Positions 16,753 through 24,269 of a stretch of DNA of 33,526 nucleotides are shown here, piece by piece (positions within the stretch are counted from its first letter, which is position 1; every line of letters starts with the position of its first letter). The notes below the pieces were generated by a model, which was given only the letters and a program-made list of their open reading frames with translations, was not told where the DNA came from and searched no databases. The stretch is from Melioribacteraceae bacterium (GTDB lineage: Bacteria > Bacteroidota > Ignavibacteria > Ignavibacteriales > Melioribacteraceae). The position numbers were made by a program, and so were the translations under genes. The stretch covers positions 1-33,526 of the forward strand of contig JAOADJ010000043.1 in the NCBI GenBank assembly GCA_026417375.1. The letters run 5' to 3'.

Positions 16753-18369
16753 ATGATTCATAATTTATTTCTCTTTTCATTCTTTTTATATTTTAACATT
16801 ACTTCCTCCACTCAAATCAGTTTTTCATTTCCTAAAAATTATCAAGATACATTAACCTATAAAAATCCAATAATTCATCAGGATTTCTCAGACCCGGATG
16901 TAATTCGTGTGGGTGATGATTATTTTATGACAGCATCAAGTTTTTCTCATTTTCCAGGGTTGCCAGTTTTACATTCAAAAGATTTAGTTAATTGGAGAAT
17001 TGTTTCTTATGCTGTAGATAAATATCCTTTCAAAGAATTTGAAAAACCGCAACATGGATGTGGAATTTGGGCACCTTCAATAAGATTTCACAATGGTGAA
17101 TATTATATTTTTTTTGGAGATCCCGATCATGGAATTTTAATGACAAAAACAAAAAATCCTTTTAGTAAATGGGAAAAATTGCATTTGGTAAAAGAAGCAA
17201 AAGGTTGGATTGATCCTTGTCCATTCTGGGATGATGATGGAAATGCTTATTTAATTCATGCTTGGGCAAGAAGCCGTTCTGGAATTAAACATAAATTAAC
17301 TATTAATAAATTAAGTAGTGATGGAAAAAATTTTTTAGATAATGGTGTTGATGTTTTTTGCGATTCAATAAATCATCCTACAACAGAGGGACCAAAACTT
17401 TATAAACGAAACGGTTATTATTACATTTTTGCTCCTGCTGGTGGAGTTAAATATGGTTGGCAAATTGTTCTGCGTTCAAAAAATATTTATGGTCCATATG
17501 AAGTAAAAAAAGTTTTAGAACAAGGTTCAACCAAAATTAACGGACCACATCAAGGAGCCTGGATTTCAACTCAAAACAATGAAGATTGGTTTATTCATTT
17601 TCAGGATAAATATTCGTATGGAAGAATTGTACATCTTCAACCAATGAAATGGGAAAATGATTGGCCTGTTATTGGAATTGATTTTGACCAAAATGGAATT
17701 GGTGAACCTGTTGAGAAATTCAATTTCCCAAATTTACCTTTGACTAATATTAAATTAAAAAAAAGTGATGATTTCAACGAATTAAAATTAGAGCATCAAT
17801 GGCAATGGCAAGCAAATTTTGATGAATCCTGGTTTTCATTAAATAAAAGAAAAGGTTGTTTAAGATTATTTTCAAAATTTAATAATGATAAAAACTTATA
17901 CAATGAACCAGCATTATTACTCCAGAAATTTCCGGATGAAAAATTTTCTGCAATAGTAAAAGTAGATTTAAACGGATTAAAAGAATTTTCAAGAGGTGGA
18001 TTAATAATTTTTGGAAAAGATTATTTTACTCTAAGTATTAAAAAAGAAAACAATAACTTCAAAATTTATCAGACCTCTTGCATTAATGCGGACAAAAATG
18101 TAGAAGAAGAAATGTTAGCTGAAAAATATTACAATGAAAAAATTATATACTTAAAAGTAAACGTAGAAAATGAAATGGACGAAAAATTAATTCCACTTGC
18201 TAAATGTATTTTTAGTTTTAGTAAAGATGGAAAAACTTTTGAACAGATTGGAAAAAGTTGTTTTGCAAAAGAAGGAATTTGGGTTGGAGCAAAACTAGGA
18301 TTGTTTTGTGTTTCTGAAAATGAAAATAAAAATTCATTTCTAGATTTTGATTGGATAAACATTAACTAA
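16753..18369 (+). CDS. GH43 beta-xylosidase/alpha-arabinofuranosidase
   Basis: A 538-residue family 43 glycoside hydrolase acting on xylan or arabinan side chains. A hydrophobic leader (1-20) is followed by the five-bladed catalytic domain (about 36-330). The catalytic residues are visible: base D47 in DFSDPDVIRVGDDYF, pKa-tuning D154 in WIDPCPFWDDDG, and acid E212 in TTEGPKLY. Residues about 340-538 match the C-terminal concanavalin-like domain usual in GH43 beta-xylosidases. Unlike its neighbours it has no T9SS tail, so it is probably periplasmic and handles oligosaccharides already imported. It starts 4 bases after the GH16 stop, so the two are translated together. Confidence 0.92.
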   Translation: MIHNLFLFSFFLYFNITSSTQISFSFPKNYQDTLTYKNPIIHQDFSDPDVIRVGDDYFMTASSFSHFPGLPVLHSKDLVNWRIVSYAVDKYPFKEFEKPQHGCGIWAPSIRFHNGEYYIFFGDPDHGILMTKTKNPFSKWEKLHLVKEAKGWIDPCPFWDDDGNAYLIHAWARSRSGIKHKLTINKLSSDGKNFLDNGVDVFCDSINHPTTEGPKLYKRNGYYYIFAPAGGVKYGWQIVLRSKNIYGPYEVKKVLEQGSTKINGPHQGAWISTQNNEDWFIHFQDKYSYGRIVHLQPMKWENDWPVIGIDFDQNGIGEPVEKFNFPNLPLTNIKLKKSDDFNELKLEHQWQWQANFDESWFSLNKRKGCLRLFSKFNNDKNLYNEPALLLQKFPDEKFSAIVKVDLNGLKEFSRGGLIIFGKDYFTLSIKKENNNFKIYQTSCINADKNVEEEMLAEKYYNEKIIYLKVNVENEMDEKLIPLAKCIFSFSKDGKTFEQIGKSCFAKEGIWVGAKLGLFCVSENENKNSFLDFDWININ

Positions 18370-18377
18370 TTTTTTCC

Positions 18378-18430
18378 TTGACAATAAAATATTTTTTACA
18401 CAATTTAGTTAGCGATAAAGTAAACTATAA
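18378..18430 (+). promoter_or_regulatory. Promoter/operator of the pectin locus, copy 2
   Basis: TTGACA (18378-18383), 17 bases, CAATTTA (18401), then ATAAAGTAAAC (18415-18425), one base, and ATAA (18427-18430). Spacing is identical to the copy at 13098-13150; the last 30 bases agree at 25 positions by hand count. It sits in the only sizeable gap (73 bases) within the locus and is followed by GGAGG and the ATG at 18443. It probably starts a second transcript under the same control. Confidence 0.65.
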
Positions 18431-18442
18431 TATGGAGGAAAA

Positions 18443-19297
18443 ATGAAAAATTTATTTTTACTTTTATTTGTATTTTTAACTTCTTCTGCAATTCTTTTTG
18501 CACAAGATACATACTTCACAGAAACTTTTGATGATACTTCATCTGTAATTCCAAAAAGTTCACCTGGTCCAACTACACCAACAAAATATAAATTAGAACG
18601 TTCAGGAGAATGGACATTTTTAGGTGTTTATTTGGGTGGTTCAACAAATGGATGTGGTACAATTACAACTACTTCAAGAACTTTAAGAATGCCAAAAATT
18701 TCGACAGTACAAGGTGCAGGAATAACCCCACCATGTTATGCAATTTCTCCAAAATTAAGTGGTGTTGGTAAAGTATCGTTTAAAGAAGGAAGAGGTGGTG
18801 CTTCAAGAATTATCTCTGTTTATAAATCTACTGATGATGGAGCAACATGGACATTGGTTGGAAAAACAGATCAAGGTACTACAAAATGTGTTGAAATATC
18901 TTATACTGTAAATGATTCAAAAGCAAACAGAATAAAATTTGCAAATGAAAGTGATGCCGGTGATGTTGACCTTGAAGATGTTGTAATTACAAAATCAACT
19001 GGTGTTTCTGTTGAAAATATTGAAACTATACCAACTCAATATATTCTTGAGCAAAATTATCCAAATCCTTTCAATCCGGAAACAAATATTAAATTTTCAA
19101 TTCCAAAAGATGGATTAACAAAATTAGCAGTTTATGATTTACTTGGTAATGAAATTGCAACTATTGTTAATAAATATTTATCAGCTGGAAATTATTCATT
19201 CAGTTTTAATGCAAAAGATTTTCCAAGTGGTATTTATTTATATCAGTTGAATATTAATGGTTTGATGTTTACAAAGAAAATGATGCTTGTGAAATAA
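18443..19297 (+). CDS. Small secreted beta-sandwich protein, T9SS cargo, function unknown
   Basis: A 284-residue protein that I do not recognise as an enzyme. Residues 1-21 form a signal peptide (ending FAQ). Residues about 22-195 are strand-rich with YKSTDDGATWTLVGKT and a closing DVDLEDVVI, the pattern of lectin-like or carbohydrate-binding beta-sandwiches. A similar segment (YSTDDFKTSTRIGTT) occurs in the N-terminal domain of the pectinesterase. No catalytic signature was seen. The T9SS tail starts at Q204 (QNYPNPFNPET). A strong GGAGG precedes the start, and the promoter element of the locus lies just upstream. Its place right before the pectate lyase suggests a surface pectin-binding role, which is inference. 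Confidence 0.85.
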   Translation: MKNLFLLLFVFLTSSAILFAQDTYFTETFDDTSSVIPKSSPGPTTPTKYKLERSGEWTFLGVYLGGSTNGCGTITTTSRTLRMPKISTVQGAGITPPCYAISPKLSGVGKVSFKEGRGGASRIISVYKSTDDGATWTLVGKTDQGTTKCVEISYTVNDSKANRIKFANESDAGDVDLEDVVITKSTGVSVENIETIPTQYILEQNYPNPFNPETNIKFSIPKDGLTKLAVYDLLGNEIATIVNKYLSAGNYSFSFNAKDFPSGIYLYQLNINGLMFTKKMMLVK

Positions 19298-19301
19298 TAT
19301 T

Positions 19302-20951
19302 ATGAAAAAAATTTTTTTTCTTTTCCTTTTCGCTGAATTAATAATTGCACAACAATTAGCTTTTCCGGGTGCAGAAGGTTTTGGTAAATATACTACTGGT
19401 GGAAGAGGTGGAATTGTTTACGAAGTGACAAATTTAAATGATTCAGGACCTGGAAGTTTGAGAGATGCTCTCTCAAAAACAGGTCCTATTACAATTATTT
19501 TCAGAGTCTCTGGCACTATCGAATTAAAATCTCCTCTTAAAGTTACTAAACCAAATGTTACAATTGCAGGACAAACAGCACCGGGCGATGGAATTTGTTT
19601 AAGCAATTATACTTTTTCAGTTCAGGCTAATAATGTTATTATAAGATATCTTCGTTTTAGATTGGGTGATTTAACAAAGTATGAAAATGATGCGGCAAAT
19701 GGAATGGGTTATTACAAAAATATAATTCTCGATCATTGTTCATTTAGTTGGTCAATTGATGAATGTGCAAGTTTTTACAACAATGAAAATTTCACAATGC
19801 AATGGTGTTTAATTTCTGAAAGTTTATATAATTCATTTCATTCAAAAGGGGCACATGGTTATGGTGGAATTTGGGGTGGTAAAAATGCAACTTTTCATCA
19901 CAATTTATTAGCACATCATTCAAGTAGAAACCCTAGATTTGCAGGAGGAGAAACACCCGTTTGTGAAAATGTTGATTTCAGAAATAATGTAATTTACAAT
20001 TGGGGTTCAAATAGTGCTTACGGTGGTGAAGCTGGTAAAATTAATATTGTTGCCAACTATTATAAATTTGGTCCTGCAACTAAATCTGGTGTAAAGTACA
20101 GAATAATTGATATTTCTGATACTGCAAGTGCATGGTTTGTTAAGGATAATTTTGTTTTTGATAGCCCAGTAATTTCAAGTGATAATTGGAATGGTGGTGT
20201 TCAAGGAACTCAAGCTAATTTTCACAAAAACAATAAAAAAAGATCTACCCCTTTTCCATTTGAGCCAATTAATCAACAAACTGCAGAAGAAGCTTATAAT
20301 TTAGTTTTACAAAATGCAGGTTGTGTTCTTCCTAAAAGAGATCCGATTGATGAAAGAATTATTAGTGAAGTTAAAAATGGAACATCTACCTATGGTGGAA
20401 TTTGGGGCGCTGGAAAAGGGATTATTGATTCACAAAAAGAAGTTGGTGGATGGCCTATATTAAATTCTACAAATCCTCCAATTGATAATGACAAAGATGG
20501 TATGGCTGATAGTTGGGAAATTTCTAAAGGATTAAATCCAAATAATCCTGATGACAGAAATTTAGTTGATTCTTCCGGCTACACAATGCTTGAATTATAT
20601 CTAAATGGAATAGTTGATGGAACTGTCGTTTCAGTTGAAAATAATAATCAACTTCCAATTGATTTTAAATTATTTCAAAACTTTCCTAACCCGTTTAATC
20701 CTACAACTAATATTAAATATGAAATTCCTCATATTGATATAAACGGGGAAAAAACAAATCAGAAAGTTAAATTGAGTATTTATGATACTCTTGGAAATGA
20801 AGTAGCAATATTGGTAAATGAAATTCAAAAACCCGGATTTTATAATTATTCATTTTCATCAAAACATTATTCATTATCTAGTGGGGTTTATTTTTATAAA
20901 TTACAAATTGGTAAATATTCAGAAGTAAAAAAAATGATTTTAATGAAGTAA
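19302..20951 (+). CDS. Secreted pectate lyase (PL1-like), T9SS cargo
   Basis: A 549-residue lyase that cleaves de-esterified pectin by beta-elimination with calcium. Order: signal peptide 1-17; parallel beta-helix about 18-380, opening with AFPGAEGFG and TGGRGG, then NDSGPGSLRDAL, TIAGQTAPGDG, DHCSFSWSIDE and HHSSRNPRF, with the aspartates and arginine expected to bind calcium and act as base; a calcium-loop segment of thrombospondin-3 type (DNDKDGMADSWEISKGLNP, about 395-415); T9SS tail from Q459 (QNFPNPFNPTT). Its tail carries an extra linker, as in the pectinesterase. It follows the small beta-sandwich gene by 4 bases and acts after the esterase in pectin breakdown. Confidence 0.94.
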   Translation: MKKIFFLFLFAELIIAQQLAFPGAEGFGKYTTGGRGGIVYEVTNLNDSGPGSLRDALSKTGPITIIFRVSGTIELKSPLKVTKPNVTIAGQTAPGDGICLSNYTFSVQANNVIIRYLRFRLGDLTKYENDAANGMGYYKNIILDHCSFSWSIDECASFYNNENFTMQWCLISESLYNSFHSKGAHGYGGIWGGKNATFHHNLLAHHSSRNPRFAGGETPVCENVDFRNNVIYNWGSNSAYGGEAGKINIVANYYKFGPATKSGVKYRIIDISDTASAWFVKDNFVFDSPVISSDNWNGGVQGTQANFHKNNKKRSTPFPFEPINQQTAEEAYNLVLQNAGCVLPKRDPIDERIISEVKNGTSTYGGIWGAGKGIIDSQKEVGGWPILNSTNPPIDNDKDGMADSWEISKGLNPNNPDDRNLVDSSGYTMLELYLNGIVDGTVVSVENNNQLPIDFKLFQNFPNPFNPTTNIKYEIPHIDINGEKTNQKVKLSIYDTLGNEVAILVNEIQKPGFYNYSFSSKHYSLSSGVYFYKLQIGKYSEVKKMILMK

Positions 20952-20978
20952 TTTTTTCACTTTTATTGGGAGAATAAA

Positions 20979-23900
20979 ATGCACCGTAGATTAATTTCGG
21001 TGAAAAACCTTTCCTTCATTTTTTTATTAATTACAATCTTATCGCAATTACAATTAGCACAAACAAGAAGTAGAATTATGGGAGTTGTTAAAGATTCTCA
21101 AACAAAAGAGGAATTAATAGGTGCTAATGTAATTGTTAAAGGTACTTATCTTGGAGCTGCAACTGATGTTGAAGGAAAGTTTATTATTATTAACGTTCCT
21201 GTTGGAACTTATGACTTAACAGTTTCTATGGTTGGTTATACAACTAAAACATTAAATAGAGTAATAGTTTCTGCAGATCGGGTGACTTCTCTTGAAATAT
21301 TTTTAGAACCAGCAACTATTCAAGGGCAAGAAGTAATTGTAACAGCAAAAGCTGATGAATTGCATAAGGAAGTTTCAAATACACAAATGGTTGTTTCATC
21401 AGATCAACTACAGGAAGCTTCAGGAGTTAGACAAATTAATGCATTTCTTTCAAAACTTCCCGGTATAGCAGAGTCAAATGGATTTTTAACAATTCGTGGT
21501 GGTTCTGCTGATCAAACTGGTACTATGGTTAATGGATTAGCCTATAATAACGCAGCTGTTGGTAATGCAGAAACTTCAATTCCAATGAGTGCAGTTGAAC
21601 AAATATCATTGTTATCGGGTGGCTATAATGCTGAATATGGTAATTTTCGTTCTGGGTTAATTAACATTACAACAAAAAGTGGATCACGTGATTCATATAA
21701 AGGAACTTTTAGTTTTTCAAGAAATACTGCTCATTTAAAAAGATTTGGTGATTCATTTTATGACCCAAATAATTCTTTATTAAGACCATTTTTATCTCCT
21801 GAGGTTGCTTTTGTTGGAACTTCAACTGCCTGGGCAAATGATGAATATAAACGAGGACAACACTTAGCATTTACAGGATGGATTGCACAAGCAAAAACTT
21901 ATAATACAGGTAAACCCGCTTCACAACAGGCTTCCCCTTATGATATGTTTTTATTGGCTAACTGGCTTCATATGACAATTCCAGATTATGAAGGTTTATC
22001 TAAACTTTCACCGGAATTAAAAGCTCAAATTGGTTACTATGAATTATCAGATGAGCAGAAAAAAGCTTTTAAAGATCATCATATGACAGAAGAAGGAATG
22101 GATTGGAATTTTGATGGTGGATTTGGTGGACCTGTTCCATTCATAGGCAAATATTTAGGTAATGCAACTTTTTATATTTCAAATTCATCAAGTGAACAAT
22201 TTTATGTTCAACCAGTTGTAAGAAAAAGTCAACAAATATTTACAACTCTCGGAACATTAAAATCTCAACCCACAGAGAATTTAACTTTGACATATAATGG
22301 TTTATGGAAAAGACAATTAGGAGTTTCACCGGCAAGGCCACCACAAGGTGATGCACCAAATGCTGGCAATTCGGGTGGTTTTATGCAAATTGATAATGTT
22401 CGTCATATTGCTTTAAGAACTGAAGCTAATTTGAAATATGCTTATGATCCTCCTTTCTTTCCAATGCTTGATCAAACAACCTATATGCATGGATTAACAA
22501 TAAATCATGTATTAAGCAAAAGAACATTTTATGAATTGTCATTAAGTTATTTACATATTTATGATCATTCTCCAATAGGTGATAATCGTGATTCAACTGT
22601 TATTACAAAATTTGGTCCTTTTCTTGTTAATGAAATTCCTTATGGAAAATTACAATTTGGTTCTCGTGCTATTCGTGGCGTAACTTACCCAATTTATGTT
22701 GCACTACCAGGTTTGCCCTTTTCTTACATGAGTAAAGAAGGTGATTTATACGATAATATAAAAGTTACTCAAGCCCGTGTTAAATTTGATATTTCTTCAC
22801 AGGTTGATGATAATAATTTTGTTAAAGCTGGAATTGAATATAATTACATTGATTTGAAACATAACTTCTGGGAAAAATGGAACAACAATGCATATAACAC
22901 TTATGAATTTAATTTCCATAGATGGCCAAGTCAAACAGCTTTATATGTGCAAGATCAAATCAATTACAATGAAATAGTTGCAAACATTGGTGTTCGTTTC
23001 GATTACTATTACAACGGTGGTGGAAAATGGCCAACCGGTGATCCATTTAATGAATCAATGTTCCGACCTCAAAAGGTGGATACTTCTCTTTACAGATATT
23101 TAGCTTCAGGTCGCTCTTACATTTGGGATATCTGGGAAGCTTATGATAGAAATAATCCCGGATTTTTACAACCAATTAAAAACTTTTATGCTATAAGTCC
23201 AAGAATTGGTGTTTCATTTCCGATTACTGTTGATTCAAAATTTTATTTTAATTACGGACATTTCAGATCAAATCCACCTTATTACACAATGTATCAATAT
23301 CGTTACAGATATGATAAAAATGGATTATATGATATGTCTAATCCAAATCTTGAACCACCAAGAACAATTTCATATGAACTAGGTGTAGCATACAATTTTT
23401 ATGAAAATTATATTTTACAAATTTCCGGTTATTCAAAAGATGTAACAGGTGAAGCTGGAACAGTTACATTTAAAAATGCTGCAGGAACACTTAATTATAC
23501 CAACAGAGCAAATAATCAATATCAGGATATTCAAGGTTTGGAAATCAATATTTCAAAAAATGATTTTAGCTGGATAACAGGCTGGTTGAACTTTAATTAT
23601 ATGTTAAAGAAGAATGGATTGACAGGAAGAAGTTTAATTACTGATTTAACAATCAATAACGATCAGGAAGGTTTATATGCTGGCAATGAAACAAAAACAT
23701 TACCACAACCAGAATTTAATGCTAATATAACTTTTAAAACTCCAGCTGATTGGGGACCAGAATTTTTAGGAACTGGATTATTAGGAAATTGGAATATTAC
23801 ATTATTTGCTTCTTATGCAGCAGGAGATTATTTCACCTGGAATCCACTTGGTAAACTTCATTATACAAACAACTTGCAATGGCCGGATTATTACATGGTT

Positions 23901-24245
23901 GATTTAAAGATTACTAAAGCATTTAAATTTGCCGGAATAACTGCTTCATTCTTTCTGGATATAAGTAATTTATTTAACATTAAGGTAAGTATGTTAAATA
24001 ATGGTTATGCTTTTTATGATGCAAACGATAGAAGTAAATACTTAGCTTCTTTACGTTTACCGATGTATGATTCACCTGAATATGATGATCTACGTGCGAA
24101 AAATCCCGGTAGCTATATTCCTGGTAAAGATAAAGTTGGAGATTTAAGAAGTGCTGATAAACCATATATCAATGATCCAAATTATGATTTCTGGCTTTTC
24201 AGATCACCAAGAGATATTTGGTTTGGTGTTCGTGTTGATTTTTAA
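20979..24245 (+). CDS. TonB-dependent receptor with carboxypeptidase-regulatory-like domain
   Basis: A 1088-residue outer-membrane receptor for energised import of large ligands, here probably pectin oligosaccharides. Signal peptide about 1-27; carboxypeptidase-regulatory-like domain about 31-115 (GVVKDSQTKEELIGANVIV, DVEGKFIIINVPVGTYDLTV), as in SusC proteins; plug about 120-240 (VIVTAKADEL, LPGIAESNGFLTIRGGSAD, GGYNAEYGNFRSGLINITTK); the rest is a large barrel ending in the aromatic WFGVRVDF. GGGAG precedes the ATG. It is followed by a 739-residue surface protein and a PorV-family gene rather than susD. Substrate is inferred from the flanking enzymes only. Confidence 0.93.
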   Translation: MHRRLISVKNLSFIFLLITILSQLQLAQTRSRIMGVVKDSQTKEELIGANVIVKGTYLGAATDVEGKFIIINVPVGTYDLTVSMVGYTTKTLNRVIVSADRVTSLEIFLEPATIQGQEVIVTAKADELHKEVSNTQMVVSSDQLQEASGVRQINAFLSKLPGIAESNGFLTIRGGSADQTGTMVNGLAYNNAAVGNAETSIPMSAVEQISLLSGGYNAEYGNFRSGLINITTKSGSRDSYKGTFSFSRNTAHLKRFGDSFYDPNNSLLRPFLSPEVAFVGTSTAWANDEYKRGQHLAFTGWIAQAKTYNTGKPASQQASPYDMFLLANWLHMTIPDYEGLSKLSPELKAQIGYYELSDEQKKAFKDHHMTEEGMDWNFDGGFGGPVPFIGKYLGNATFYISNSSSEQFYVQPVVRKSQQIFTTLGTLKSQPTENLTLTYNGLWKRQLGVSPARPPQGDAPNAGNSGGFMQIDNVRHIALRTEANLKYAYDPPFFPMLDQTTYMHGLTINHVLSKRTFYELSLSYLHIYDHSPIGDNRDSTVITKFGPFLVNEIPYGKLQFGSRAIRGVTYPIYVALPGLPFSYMSKEGDLYDNIKVTQARVKFDISSQVDDNNFVKAGIEYNYIDLKHNFWEKWNNNAYNTYEFNFHRWPSQTALYVQDQINYNEIVANIGVRFDYYYNGGGKWPTGDPFNESMFRPQKVDTSLYRYLASGRSYIWDIWEAYDRNNPGFLQPIKNFYAISPRIGVSFPITVDSKFYFNYGHFRSNPPYYTMYQYRYRYDKNGLYDMSNPNLEPPRTISYELGVAYNFYENYILQISGYSKDVTGEAGTVTFKNAAGTLNYTNRANNQYQDIQGLEINISKNDFSWITGWLNFNYMLKKNGLTGRSLITDLTINNDQEGLYAGNETKTLPQPEFNANITFKTPADWGPEFLGTGLLGNWNITLFASYAAGDYFTWNPLGKLHYTNNLQWPDYYMVDLKITKAFKFAGITASFFLDISNLFNIKVSMLNNGYAFYDANDRSKYLASLRLPMYDSPEYDDLRAKNPGSYIPGKDKVGDLRSADKPYINDPNYDFWLFRSPRDIWFGVRVDF

Positions 24246-24269
24246 TTAGAAGAAAAATTGGAGATATAA

